NCBI GenBank assembly: GCA_013289615.1
Contig: JABCZO010000014.1
Coordinates: forward strand, 39,101-103,100
DNA length: 64,000 nucleotides
Direction of reading: 5' to 3'
Origin: Gammaproteobacteria bacterium
Lineage (GTDB): Bacteria; Pseudomonadota; Gammaproteobacteria; Steroidobacterales; Steroidobacteraceae
Within the stretch, counting starts at the first letter, position 1, and each line of letters starts with the position of its first letter. The position numbers were made by a program, and so were the translations under genes. Below the pieces are notes generated by a model. The model searched no databases. It saw only the letters and a list, made by a program, of their open reading frames with translations, and had not been told where the DNA came from. Positions 1 to 9,319 of this stretch are shown in pieces.

Positions 1-871
1 GATGCGCTCCCCGAGTGGATGCTACGTGCGCAATCACTCCCGCGATCGTGCTCGAATCGAATCCGCCGCTGAGACTGGTACCAACCGGCACGTCGCTGCG
101 AAGCCGGAGCTGAACCGATTCGATGAGGCGTTGCCGAAATTCTGCCTGCCATTCCGTCATCGACCGGGAAACCTCCACCAGATGATCGGAGGTACACCAC
201 CACCTGGATACCTTGACGCTACCGTGCCTTATCGTGGCATTATGCCCCGCAGGCAGACGCTTCACGTCTTTGATCAAAGTCCGATCCGTACCCTCAACCG
301 AAAACGGAGCGCGAAGGATCTGAATACCGGTCTCGCTGTCGAAAAGTGCCTTTACGAACGGCACTTTGGCGATCGCACGGACCTCAGAGGCAAAGGCGAA
401 TTGCTGTCCTGAAACTGCATACAGCAACGGCTTGATCCCGAATCGATCTCGGGAGAGAAATAGCTCGTCCCTGAGGGTGTCATGAATCGCCAACGCCCAC
501 ATGCCATTTAATTTTGGCAGCATGGCGTCGCCCCATTCCCGCCATGCAGCCAGAATAACTTCGGTATCGCTGTCACTCACGAACCGGTGACCCAGGCGTT
601 CGAGGTCCGATCTGAGCTCGAGAAAGTTGTAGATTTCGCCGTTAAATACGGCCACGTAGCGAGCGTCGGCAGTTAGCATTGGCTGGCGGCCACGCGCCGA
701 CGTATCCAGGATCGCGAGCCGCCGGTGCACGAATCCGGTGGTCTTGTTATCGCTGATCCACATACCCTCGCCATCGGGACCGCGATGGGCCAAAGCGTTA
801 CCCAGTGCTTGCAGATTTGCCCGACTAACAGCCGCACCCGAGCTGTCTATAATGCCACCAATTCCGCACAT
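1..871 (-). CDS. asnB: Asparagine synthetase (glutamine-hydrolysing), N-terminal part, runs off the window
   Basis: The first 290 codons of a class II glutamine amidotransferase are present; the rest lies beyond base 1. The start at 871 gives MCGIGG, so Cys2 becomes the N-terminal nucleophile after Met removal. The glutaminase domain (about residues 2-210) shows HRGPDGEG, RRLAILD and FNGEIYNF. The synthetase domain begins before the cut, with the PP-loop SGGFDSS near residue 267. Glutamine-derived ammonia would amidate aspartate, or another carboxylate, through an acyl-adenylate. It starts 5 bp after the flippase stop and is therefore probably co-transcribed. AsnB-like enzymes are common in polysaccharide loci, where they may amidate uronic acids, so the substrate here is uncertain. 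The family assignment is very secure. Confidence 0.93.
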   Translation of the reverse strand, partial: MCGIGGIIDSSGAAVSRANLQALGNALAHRGPDGEGMWISDNKTTGFVHRRLAILDTSARGRQPMLTADARYVAVFNGEIYNFLELRSDLERLGHRFVSDSDTEVILAAWREWGDAMLPKLNGMWALAIHDTLRDELFLSRDRFGIKPLLYAVSGQQFAFASEVRAIAKVPFVKALFDSETGIQILRAPFSVEGTDRTLIKDVKRLPAGHNATIRHGSVKVSRWWCTSDHLVEVSRSMTEWQAEFRQRLIESVQLRLRSDVPVGTSLSGGFDSSTIAGVIAHVASTRGAH

Positions 872-876
872 GAGAG

Positions 877-2469
877 TCAGTGACCGGCGTTGGACTTCAA
901 CAAGCCGGCGACCCAGGCAAACGGGAGCCACACGAGTCTGTGCAGATCGTCCAGGGACTTTCGACCTCCATGCGTAAGCCCGGTTAAAACCATAATCGAT
1001 AGCATAACCAGCAATGAGACCCCGACATAGAGAATCGTCACTCTCGGCCAGCTGGTCTGGATCGGGACACCAATGGCTGTGAGCGCTCCTGCCACAACCA
1101 ATCCCACACCGATCGGCAATATCATTGCCGCGGCGATGCGTCCGGCCTTACCGTGCCCGCCGAAATGACGCCGTGTCAACGCGGTCATGACCAGGACATT
1201 GGCAAGCATACCCATGACTCCGCCCAGTCCAGCGGCTGCAAAACCAAATCGTCGAAGCAGCAGGATGCTTGCGATCGTGGTGGTCACTGCCGTCGTCGCA
1301 CTCAGCAACGCGGTGTAGCGTGTCTTTGCAACCCCAAGAGCATACAGAGTGAACACATTACCGGCGCATCCCAGTAGCCCCCCGACTGTCAGAACCCGAA
1401 GCACCGGCGCCGCATACTCGGACGAGGCGGACCCCACCCAGACCAGCAGCAATGACGGCGCGCACGGCAACAATGGCGCGAGTACCATGGCGGCGACCAA
1501 ATTCAACATCCAGGAGGCGCGAAAGAATATCTCCGATTGACGCTCAGGGCCTTCAGTCGCGTTCACACTGAACTGCGGAAACAGTGCGTCGCCGCCCCTC
1601 AAGACGCCGATATATGCAACTTCCTCCAGCCGCTGCGCGACATTGTAGTAACCCACCGCAATGGGACTAACCCAGGCACCCAGTAGATAGCGATCGATTT
1701 GATTGGCCAGGTTAGCGATCAACTGGGCAAGCATCTGCCAACCGGTGAACGCCGCGATCGATTTGGTCATGTGCCGATGCACGCGCGGGCGTGCCAGTGC
1801 CCAGCGGAAGCTGGTAACGATAGAAACCAGCCAAAACAGCGTCGTCAAGCCATATCCCAGTGCCAGGGCCAGGATGTAACCATCAACATATGGTCGGCGG
1901 CTCACGATGCCAAAGATGAGCAGTGGGCCTCCAATTGCGCCGAGTGCGTTGATGGTCGCTATCCTGCGATACGCTTGGCAAGCAACATGTACCCCTTGCA
2001 GCATTAGCGACAGCTGTTGCGCCACCCAGCCCAAAGCCAGAATCACCGACACCAGCCAAATGGATTGGATGGCGGTTTCGTACTTTGGAAGCAGGCTCCG
2101 CGCGATCAGAGGTGCCGACAAGCCCAGCAGAATCCCTGTTGCGGCGATGGCGGCGGAGCCCAGGGCAATGATTGTCGAGCAGAATTCAGTAACAGCAATG
2201 CGATCACCCTGCGTTCTGTACCGGGCAATGCCCTGCGCCGTGGCTTGTCCAAGGGCGGTTCCAACCAGCGACAGGGGCGCGGCGAGAGCTATGAACAGTC
2301 CGCAAATACCAAACTGGAAGATCCCGAGGCGCCTGATCACGAACGGCAGTGTAATCAGATTGGCAATGATTCCAGCCACGAAAGCGATCAGATTCCAGCC
2401 GGAATTGCCGGCCACCAGCGCGAGCGGTCTGCGCCGATCGTTTGCAGGTACCAAATCAGCGTCCGTCAC
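877..2469 (-). CDS. Wzx-type polysaccharide flippase (MOP superfamily), copy 1
   Basis: A 530-residue, very hydrophobic protein with a predicted 12-14 membrane segments along its whole length, as expected for O-antigen/capsule repeat-unit flippases of the MOP superfamily. It would move undecaprenyl-linked oligosaccharide units from the cytoplasmic to the periplasmic leaflet. The N-terminus (NSGWNLIAF, then LPFVIRRLGIFQFGICGLF) is closely similar to the other flippase of this locus at 4455-6089, so the two are paralogues. The neighbours are asnB downstream (5 bp) and a Wzz regulator upstream. The start at 2469 gives a short cytoplasmic N-terminal arm before the first helix. Assignment to the superfamily is firm; the substrate is unknown. 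Confidence 0.88.
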   Translation of the reverse strand: MTDADLVPANDRRRPLALVAGNSGWNLIAFVAGIIANLITLPFVIRRLGIFQFGICGLFIALAAPLSLVGTALGQATAQGIARYRTQGDRIAVTEFCSTIIALGSAAIAATGILLGLSAPLIARSLLPKYETAIQSIWLVSVILALGWVAQQLSLMLQGVHVACQAYRRIATINALGAIGGPLLIFGIVSRRPYVDGYILALALGYGLTTLFWLVSIVTSFRWALARPRVHRHMTKSIAAFTGWQMLAQLIANLANQIDRYLLGAWVSPIAVGYYNVAQRLEEVAYIGVLRGGDALFPQFSVNATEGPERQSEIFFRASWMLNLVAAMVLAPLLPCAPSLLLVWVGSASSEYAAPVLRVLTVGGLLGCAGNVFTLYALGVAKTRYTALLSATTAVTTTIASILLLRRFGFAAAGLGGVMGMLANVLVMTALTRRHFGGHGKAGRIAAAMILPIGVGLVVAGALTAIGVPIQTSWPRVTILYVGVSLLVMLSIMVLTGLTHGGRKSLDDLHRLVWLPFAWVAGLLKSNAGH

Positions 2470-2552
2470 AACCCGTTACGGTCTACAGCGCCAACTCCAC
2501 TGTGGCGATTCGAGCGCAGCTCAGACACGGCAAGCCTCAGCATGCGATCTTC

Positions 2553-3473
2553 TTAGGTGCTTTTCCGGGCTACAGTCTTAACCCGGTGCATAGACTGATC
2601 CAGTAATGCAGCCAGGATACCGGAGATCAATCCGACGATGCCGCCAAACACCAGATATACCTGTTTTTGCGGCTTAGCCGGATGTCGTGGATCCGCCGGC
2701 TCCGCCGAGTCTATCACCCGATACGCGTAGTCAGGACGCACGATCGCGAGCGCTCGTTCTTTGATCTCCTGTTCGATCAGCCTGCTGATGGCCTCCTTGA
2801 GCGACAGATTCTCTGTCTTGTCAGACTCCTTGTTCAGATAAGTGACCATCGCCGTTGCTTCGTCAATGGCGTGTTGTCGCATTTCGGCATTCAACTGCGC
2901 GACGATTTTATTCGCCCATTGAGCCGCCAGATCTCGATCGCGCCAGTCAATATGAATGGTCAGCAAACCGCTCTTCCGGTCCTCCGCGACGACTCGCACT
3001 TTACGTGTAAAATAGTCATACCCGTCCCACAACGTATGCGGTCTGCGCAGACTTGTCTTCCACGCATTGAGTGAAGGATCCCAGTCCTTATAGAAAAGGA
3101 TTGGCATCAATGCATTAGCCTGAATGAATCGTTCGTTGAACTGTCGTGATTTTAGAATTGCAATGGCCTCCGGGTTGCCGGTGTCCTGCCCGACATCCAA
3201 CCCGGCTATAGATGCCATGCCGTTCACCTGAGACAGGACGCTACCAAGGCCGCCGAGGTTATCCTTGTTGCCGGCCGGAAACGCCACAGTCGTGGACCGA
3301 TAGATAGGCGTAACCAGCCAGATTGCCAACGCGGCAAGTAACAGGCCCACGACCAACGCGGCGATCAGCCACCATCGACGCCGATAGAGAATGGCAACGA
3401 GCCGGGCGAAATCGTCGTCCGCATGGCTGTCCTGCGGCTCAAGCGCGCCATACGTAGAATTTTCGATGATCAT
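2553..3473 (-). CDS. Wzz-family polysaccharide chain-length regulator
   Basis: A 306-residue inner-membrane protein with the polysaccharide co-polymerase layout. A cytoplasmic arm is followed by a membrane helix at about 33-57 (RRRWWLIAALVVGLL), a large periplasmic domain, a proline-containing segment near 258 (PADPRHPAKPQKQ) and a second membrane helix at about 270-290. It would set the modal length of the polymer made by the Wzy pathway. No Walker motifs or tyrosine-rich tail follow the second helix, so it is a PCP without a fused BY-kinase. It sits between the flippase and an FkbM-type methyltransferase on the same strand. Confidence 0.87.
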   Translation of the reverse strand: MIIENSTYGALEPQDSHADDDFARLVAILYRRRWWLIAALVVGLLLAALAIWLVTPIYRSTTVAFPAGNKDNLGGLGSVLSQVNGMASIAGLDVGQDTGNPEAIAILKSRQFNERFIQANALMPILFYKDWDPSLNAWKTSLRRPHTLWDGYDYFTRKVRVVAEDRKSGLLTIHIDWRDRDLAAQWANKIVAQLNAEMRQHAIDEATAMVTYLNKESDKTENLSLKEAISRLIEQEIKERALAIVRPDYAYRVIDSAEPADPRHPAKPQKQVYLVFGGIVGLISGILAALLDQSMHRVKTVARKST

Positions 3474-3612
3474 CCTTCACATACTTGAGAGAAAGGTGTG
3501 GGTCCAACCGAAGCGCTGGATTGTACCCATTCGAACGCCCCGGAGCATAGTCACATGGCCAGCCCCGCCGGCGCTTGCTGTCGGGCACTCAGGTCGCGGG
3601 CTTCGTGTTGGC

Positions 3613-4353
3613 TCAAACCTCAATGAAGGGCATGTCCTTAATGCGTGACCACTGCTCGAATGCAGTGGTCTTTGACCACCGATTACGCAGCGCGTTCTCG
3701 CAGTATGCGGTAGCCGGGTCAAGGGCTGGCAATGGGCTACTGGTTCGAACAAAAAATGCATTGCCGCCCGCCTTTGCGACTGCGACAAGTTTGAAATCCT
3801 GTCCCTGGCATAGCTTTGCCAGGGCGGCAAGCGATGCGCCGTGATACCACCCGCTCGGATGCTTGGTGTGGCGCTCGAACGCGGGATCGTATGGAACCGT
3901 CACAGGGGCCATACCGAAGCTCGCGTTGTACTCGATCGCGATAACGTAGGGCTTCGTCGCCAGTAACTCCCTGAGGAACCAGTAATCATTACCGTCAACG
4001 TCGATCGATAGTACCCCCAGCGCGGAATGATAATCGGTAATAGTGCCCAGATTCTCGAGCGTAAGGAACTGATGTCGAACCTGAATGCGCGTGGGAAGTA
4101 TGGCGCGCGCAAGTCTTACAGTTGCTGGATCGCCGTCAACCAATAATCCGGAAAAATCGACAAGGCCGATGCAATTATATTCCGTAGGATGGAATCCGAA
4201 CTCGACGAATGTCTTGGGGCAGTCGACGCCAAGGCGCACCAGTATGGCGGACTCGTCTGATTGGCTGGATCCACCTCGCCAGGCCTTGAGACGATGATAA
4301 AGATAACGCGCGGGTGTCCGTTTTATGAGTTCATACAACTTGGATTTCACCAT
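3613..4353 (-). CDS. FkbM-type methyltransferase-like protein
   Basis: A 246-residue soluble protein with an FkbM/NoeI-like Rossmann fold. FVEFGFHPTEYNCIGL near residue 50 and GLLVDGDPATV near 70 take the place of the SAM-binding loop and acidic strand, LGVLSIDVDGNDYWFLREL near 113 is the characteristic FkbM 'D-x-D-G-x-D' strand, and IAIEYNASFG follows. Proteins of this group often O-methylate sugars in surface polysaccharides. The N-terminal region is short compared with classic FkbM enzymes, and the first glycine loop is atypical, so SAM binding is inferred rather than seen. It lies between wzz and the second flippase on the same strand. Confidence 0.72.
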   Translation of the reverse strand: MVKSKLYELIKRTPARYLYHRLKAWRGGSSQSDESAILVRLGVDCPKTFVEFGFHPTEYNCIGLVDFSGLLVDGDPATVRLARAILPTRIQVRHQFLTLENLGTITDYHSALGVLSIDVDGNDYWFLRELLATKPYVIAIEYNASFGMAPVTVPYDPAFERHTKHPSGWYHGASLAALAKLCQGQDFKLVAVAKAGGNAFFVRTSSPLPALDPATAYCENALRNRWSKTTAFEQWSRIKDMPFIEV

Positions 4354-4454
4354 CCCGCGCCGCGGTGCGGCTCGCAGATATTGGCGCGCGTCTCGTTCGC
4401 GTGACTACCTTGGAACGGACAAGTTAGCATTGGCGATGAAATGCCAATCGCCCG

Positions 4455-6089
4455 TCACACGGGCGGCGTCAGATCGACACCCTGCACGGCATCTGTCTCA
4501 GAGGCTGGAGTGGCCGCCGATGGCGTGTTCGATCCGCGTTCCCCGCTTACGGTAAATCCCCCCCGCACCAGTGATGCAAGCGTGCGCAGATCCGTGAGCA
4601 AACTGCGCCCCTCCTGGGATAGTGCGTTCGTCATCAGAATGACCAGCATAATGCCAGCACCGGTCGCGACATAGGCCCCTATCAGTCTCGGCCAGGTATG
4701 CAGTCCAGCGAACCCAAACCAGGTCATCAAGCCCGCGATGGCCAGTGCCCCGCTGACAGGAATGATCGTCGAGTGAAGGATCTTGGAGAATGTCGCTAAT
4801 TCACCGAATTGTCGGCGCACCAGGTGAATGACGATTCCCAATTGCAGGGCCGCCGCCGCGGCGGCACCAAATCCTGCCGCACGCAGTCCAAATTGAGGCA
4901 CCAGAAGGAATGCCGTCAACCCTGCCAGCGAACCACTCACTATGGTCACGACCGCCAACTGGCGTGTCATCCTCGCCCCCAGCATATACTGCTTGAAGAC
5001 GTGACTCGCACAACCGAGAAGACCGGCCACAGCAAGTACTCGCAACACCCCACCGGCGGAGGCGGCGGTGTGCGCGTCGACCCAAACTGCGACTATAGAC
5101 GGAGCCCAGGGAATCAACGGAGCAATGACGGCGACAGCGGCCAGGTTCACCAGCCAGGAGACGCTGAAGTAGAATTGAGCGTTGGGTCTTTGTCCGTCAC
5201 CCGTCATTGAGCTGAAATAGGGGAAAAGACTATCGCTGGCCCTGACCATTACCGAGTAGGCCGCCTCTTCAACCCGCAGCGCGATATTGAAATATCCGAC
5301 CGCGATGCTGCCCTTCGACGCTCCCAGCATGTATTTGTCTGCCTGAGAGGAAAGACCGGCGACGACCTGCGAAACGGTGAGCCAGCCGGAGAACGCGAAG
5401 ATCGACTCGCGCCCCGCTTTAACAAATGCGGGCTTGACCAGGCACCAGCGGAAACTCAGAAGTATCGATGCAAACCATACGAGGCAAGTCGCGGCTTGCA
5501 CCGCACACAGGGCGCCCAGGTAGCCGGTAACGCTGGGGAATATGGCGACGCCTGCCGCCGTAAAGGCGATGTTGAACACGGCGCTGATCGCGTTGATCGT
5601 TGCAATTCTGCGGTAGGCCATGCATGCGACATGGATGCCTTGCATGATGAGAGAGGCCTGCTGTGCGGTCCATCCGGTTACCAGCAGCAAGGTCACCACC
5701 GATATGGATTCGATGGTCGGAGAGTCCCCAAGCAGGACCTGTCGGGAGATAATCGGAATCAAACACAATAACAGCACGGCGCCGGCGGATATGCATAGGG
5801 CTCCGAACGCCGTCACCGTGGCACAGGCGTCATGGGTCGCTTGCCCGTCATTGCTCGCTCTGTTGCGCGCCACTGCCTGACAGGCGGTCTGCCCCAGGAT
5901 TCCTCCAATCAGTGACAACGGCGTCGAAACACTGATAAGCAGGCCGCAGATGCCGAACTGACGAATGCCGATCAACCTGACAACGTACGGCAGCAATATC
6001 AGGTTGCTTAGCACGCTGATTGCAAAGGCAATCAAACTCCACTTGGAGTTTCTGGCAACGATGGCGATGGATCTATTGTGATCTAGCAT
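4455..6089 (-). CDS. Wzx-type polysaccharide flippase (MOP superfamily), copy 2
   Basis: About 544 residues from the ATG at 6089; a longer open frame reaches 6206, but the paralogue at 877-2469 aligns from just after this ATG (NSKWSLIAFAISVLSNLILLP against NSGWNLIAF...). Membrane helices run through almost the whole length, with a hydrophilic tail of about 35 residues. Its role would be transbilayer movement of lipid-linked repeat units. Having two flippases of the same subfamily in one locus, flanking wzz and an FkbM-type gene, points to duplication followed by divergence, or to two glycans being exported. Confidence 0.87.
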   Translation of the reverse strand: MLDHNRSIAIVARNSKWSLIAFAISVLSNLILLPYVVRLIGIRQFGICGLLISVSTPLSLIGGILGQTACQAVARNRASNDGQATHDACATVTAFGALCISAGAVLLLCLIPIISRQVLLGDSPTIESISVVTLLLVTGWTAQQASLIMQGIHVACMAYRRIATINAISAVFNIAFTAAGVAIFPSVTGYLGALCAVQAATCLVWFASILLSFRWCLVKPAFVKAGRESIFAFSGWLTVSQVVAGLSSQADKYMLGASKGSIAVGYFNIALRVEEAAYSVMVRASDSLFPYFSSMTGDGQRPNAQFYFSVSWLVNLAAVAVIAPLIPWAPSIVAVWVDAHTAASAGGVLRVLAVAGLLGCASHVFKQYMLGARMTRQLAVVTIVSGSLAGLTAFLLVPQFGLRAAGFGAAAAAALQLGIVIHLVRRQFGELATFSKILHSTIIPVSGALAIAGLMTWFGFAGLHTWPRLIGAYVATGAGIMLVILMTNALSQEGRSLLTDLRTLASLVRGGFTVSGERGSNTPSAATPASETDAVQGVDLTPPV

Positions 6090-6564
6090 ATCAACAACGA
6101 CGCGATCGCCGGCAACAGCCGCAGTGACCAGTGCGACCGCGGCATAGGCTTGCTGGAGACCTCCATAGCGGTAACCGCGACCTGGGTCCAAGGGGCTCGC
6201 ACACATCCCCAGTGCGTTGGATAACCCGCCGGATACGGACTCGCCCTGGCGTTAAGTGCGGCACACTCAATCGCAGGCCGGCTCTCGTCCCGTGACCGCT
6301 CGTTGAGGGCACGGTCCGGATGTGCCCTTCCCTATAGTACAGGCGTTTTGGATCCACGGCAGCCCTGTGTGACGAGTGATCTTGTTGAACATTTTTGCGC
6401 CGTGAATCCCGGCGACATTCCTTGCCTGCAGGCAAACCCGCAGCCATAATCACCGGCATCTCGAGCAGGCGGAACGTTGTGATATTGAGCATAGGCGCTG
6501 CCCATGGGGGGCAGATGGGCGGATTTCAACGTATCCCGAGTCAGCCGCCGGCGGGCCACGCGTA
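6090..6564. other. Divergent intergenic region between flippase 2 and the ceramidase-like gene
   Basis: 475 bp with no convincing gene. Open frames on the minus strand here are rich in Arg, Cys and His and show no family features, so I take them as chance. Promoters for the two divergent genes should lie here, but I could not pick out clear boxes. Confidence 0.5.
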
Positions 6565-7905
6565 GTGTTGCCAGGTCAGACTCTCGAACCTGAAGGCGTG
6601 GCTGCCGGGCGCCGCTTGGTACCCCCGATCAAACTGCCGAGCGCCATTGCCGGTCATGGACAGAAGTCCCTTGCCGTCGAGGCCGCCGATCCTCTCGAAG
6701 TCAATGCCGCGTTATTTGTCTCCGGGCCGCGCCGCTGTCTGCTGGTGTCGTTCGACTTGTTGTATATCAGCGGTACGCTGCGTAGTGAACTGCTTACCGA
6801 GCTGGCAAGCCGCTATGGTTTTGCGGACCGTGACGTGTTCCTGTTCGCTTCGCACACGCACTTTGCCCCGCCGACGGATTCCACGTTACCTGATCTTGGT
6901 CCGTTCGATGCGCCCTACGCTTTGCGTGTTCGAGAGGCGGTCCTCGAGTTGGTTGAGGAGCTGATTCGAGAAGCACCTCAGCGGTTTCGCCTCGAGGCTC
7001 GCCGCGGCCGCTTGGCACATTCAGTCAATCGAAGGCGCCCCCGAGTCGCGCCCTCCTACACTAGAACCTGGGGGCTTTCGTTTGCACGCGTGACTTTTGC
7101 CCCGTTCTTGCTCGGCCAGCGCGATGACACCGCCACAGTTATCACGCTGACCGAGGTTGCATCAGGCATGCCCATTGCCATTATCTGGCACTATGCCTGT
7201 CATCCTGTGGGACACACACCTTCGCAAGTAACAAGCGCTGATTTTCCAGGCTTCGCCCGTGAGGCCTTGCGCCGTGTAAACGGCGAAGGGCTTCCCGTGC
7301 TGTTTATTCAGGGCTTCTGCGGCGACGTACGTCCAAACATTGAGACCAGGTCCGATCTGTCGCGGCGGGAACGGCTGGTGAGTCGTGCTCGCGAGCTGAT
7401 CGCGGGAACGCCCATGATGCAAGTCGTCCCGGCAGCTTGGCAGAGATGGGTAGGTAGCCTGGCGGACCAGGTCGTTCGTATTGCCGCCTCGCCGCCCGAA
7501 TTTACCGACGATGGCACCGGATTCGCCAGTACCTGCGCCGATCTGCCCCTACAGGAAGTCTTTGTCGGCCAGCTGCGCGTTGCTACGATGCTGGTACGCG
7601 GATTTCGACTCGGCCGCTTACTTGAAATTGTCGCGCTTGGCGCCGAGCCATCGTCCGGTTGGCAGCAGCGCCTGCAGCAGGCGGTTGGCCAACCGACCGG
7701 TATCAGACTCTATGCCGGCTATTGCGGCGATGTATTCGGTTATTTGCCATTGCCAGAACAGATACGCGAAGGCGGATATGAGGTCGTCACCTTCCAGCCG
7801 GCATTCCGAATGCGAGGTCGCTTCCGCAAAGCCACGTTATTGGAGCGCGTCTCCTCAGCGGTCAAATCGGTGAGCGCAGGCCTGCGGGCCGGATCCACTA
7901 GCTGA
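6565..7905 (+). CDS. Neutral/alkaline ceramidase-like hydrolase
   Basis: 446 residues resembling the N-terminal catalytic domain of neutral/alkaline non-lysosomal ceramidases. Seen in order: PLEVNAALFV and LLVSFDLLYISG (about residues 43-70), the zinc-ligand motif SHTHFAPPTD (His97, His99), HYACHPVGHTPSQVTSADFP (about 209-228) and FIQGFCGDVRPN (about 250-261). The C-terminal Ig-like domain of secreted ceramidases and any signal peptide are missing, so it is probably cytoplasmic. The start is a GTG directly after a stop codon, so no longer in-frame N-terminus exists. Proteins of this kind occur in sugar and glycolipid loci without known substrate. It is the only plus-strand gene in the polysaccharide locus and its 3' end overlaps the VOC gene by 8 bp. 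Confidence 0.75.
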   Translation: MLPGQTLEPEGVAAGRRLVPPIKLPSAIAGHGQKSLAVEAADPLEVNAALFVSGPRRCLLVSFDLLYISGTLRSELLTELASRYGFADRDVFLFASHTHFAPPTDSTLPDLGPFDAPYALRVREAVLELVEELIREAPQRFRLEARRGRLAHSVNRRRPRVAPSYTRTWGLSFARVTFAPFLLGQRDDTATVITLTEVASGMPIAIIWHYACHPVGHTPSQVTSADFPGFAREALRRVNGEGLPVLFIQGFCGDVRPNIETRSDLSRRERLVSRARELIAGTPMMQVVPAAWQRWVGSLADQVVRIAASPPEFTDDGTGFASTCADLPLQEVFVGQLRVATMLVRGFRLGRLLEIVALGAEPSSGWQQRLQQAVGQPTGIRLYAGYCGDVFGYLPLPEQIREGGYEVVTFQPAFRMRGRFRKATLLERVSSAVKSVSAGLRAGSTS

Positions 7906-8347
7906 AGACGTGCACTACGCGATCACCCTCGATTAGCTCGATCAGGAAGCCGAGCGGCACCATCAGGAATTGGACACGGGCGCCACCGAACGCGACGGCG
8001 GGTGCCGCCACGCTCACCGGTACAGCCCCCTGGGCGCGCAATCGTTTCACGCTCGACTCAAGCGAACTGGTTCTATAAGCGATTTGATTAAGTAGATTGG
8101 CTCGCGATTTCAGAGTTCTGGCAACCAACGAGTCCGCCCCGAGCGGTGCGATGAGCTCGTAGACAATGCCGGATCGATCCTGCGCGAATCGCACCGACAC
8201 GCCCAACCCAACGTCCAAGAAGCTCTGCGTCCATAGCAGCGGCCCCAACACTGCCGCAAGACTACTCGATCCAGTAACGACGTCGGGAACGACGATTCCG
8301 ATGTGATCGAACATCAATTCCGGGCTGTCGTGGCGCTCCTGGTTCAT
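7898..8347 (-). CDS. VOC-family (glyoxalase/epimerase-like) protein in the FkbH cassette
   Basis: 149 residues with the vicinal-oxygen-chelate fold: FDHIGIVVPDV near residue 14, then LLNQIAYRTSSLESSVKRLRAQG at the second beta-alpha-beta unit, and LIELIE near the end. The positions of His15 and the last Glu fit metal ligands, but I see only one clear His in the first half. VOC proteins of this size next to FkbH and ACP genes are candidates for epimerase or C-C rearrangement steps on carrier-bound acyl groups. The start is 2 bp after the methyltransferase stop, implying an operon. Confidence 0.72.
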   Translation of the reverse strand: MNQERHDSPELMFDHIGIVVPDVVTGSSSLAAVLGPLLWTQSFLDVGLGVSVRFAQDRSGIVYELIAPLGADSLVARTLKSRANLLNQIAYRTSSLESSVKRLRAQGAVPVSVAAPAVAFGGARVQFLMVPLGFLIELIEGDRVVHVFS

Positions 8348-8349
8348 GT

Positions 8350-9300
8350 CTATTCGTCGGGTTTAACCGCAATTATGCAGACCGAAACGGTCAGCGCGTG
8401 CCTGCGTGCAGCCTCCAAGCTGTAATTTGTTGCCGGGAAGAATCCGGTGCGCTCGATTTCAAAGCCGCGTTGTTGCACGAAAGAAACCGCTTCCTCGGGA
8501 GATCGCAGCAAGAACAGATGATCCGGTGCCGGGCTATTGATCGGGACGTTTATATACAGGCGCGCATGTGGCCGCATCAGGTTGCGAATTTCCGCAAGCG
8601 CGCGCTCAGGTTGCTCCAGATGCTCCAACACTTCGGAAAATACAATTGCGTCGAAGCCTGGTCCGCTGTACCCGGAATCGAACAAGTCTCGCACTTCCAA
8701 TTGAAATGGTCGCTCAATGCCCAATCGGTGCAGCGCCTCCTGCGATTCCGCGATACTCGCGGGCGACAAATCCCAGCCCAGAAGCGACCCGGCACGCGGA
8801 TCGGCGGCGGCTCGACTGAACAGCAGGCCGTGACCTGGACCGATCTCGAGCAAGCTGTAGTCCGCGGCATTCCTTGCCAGCATCTCGTCGAGGAAAAATC
8901 CCATAGACGCTGTGTGATTGCTCCAGAACACCTGCGTCATGAGCAATCCGCGCATGTAATTCTGCATGTAATCGCGATTTGAATAGACCTCCCTGATGGC
9001 ATCAGCGGCAGTCTTCAGCCTGTACTGATTATGCCGGCGGAAGTAAATCTCCTCGCGGGTCTGGATATCGCATATAAAATCATAGCCCTTCACGAACAAA
9101 TCAATGTCATCTCCGGCCAGGCGATAGATCTGGCGCGCGAGCTCATCGCACAAGCGCAGTTCCGCTGCGCTGGCCGCCGAAAAGCGGCGGGTGAAAAACG
9201 AACTATGTCTCGGCGATGCTGCCATTTGTCGAACGACCAGGGACCCCAGGCAGGCGTGGCAGCCGAAGCTCTCGAGACGTGATGGATCAACTTGCAACAT
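8350..9300 (-). CDS. Class I SAM-dependent methyltransferase
   Basis: 316 residues. A helical N-terminal domain (about 1-145) precedes a Rossmann methyltransferase core: YSLLEIGPGHGLLFSRAA (motif I, near 150), LLGWDLSPASIA (motif II acidic residue) and FDAIVFSEVLEHLEQPERAL (motif IV region, near 217). This is the UbiE/Coq-like class I pattern. In this setting it may C- or O-methylate the acyl group built by the FkbH-ACP pair, or a sugar; the sequence cannot tell which. It lies 19 bp after the FkbH gene and 2 bp before the VOC gene. Confidence 0.82.
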   Translation of the reverse strand: MLQVDPSRLESFGCHACLGSLVVRQMAASPRHSSFFTRRFSAASAAELRLCDELARQIYRLAGDDIDLFVKGYDFICDIQTREEIYFRRHNQYRLKTAADAIREVYSNRDYMQNYMRGLLMTQVFWSNHTASMGFFLDEMLARNAADYSLLEIGPGHGLLFSRAAADPRAGSLLGWDLSPASIAESQEALHRLGIERPFQLEVRDLFDSGYSGPGFDAIVFSEVLEHLEQPERALAEIRNLMRPHARLYINVPINSPAPDHLFLLRSPEEAVSFVQQRGFEIERTGFFPATNYSLEAARRHALTVSVCIIAVKPDE

Positions 9301-9319
9301 TCGACGTGTGGCCGGACGA

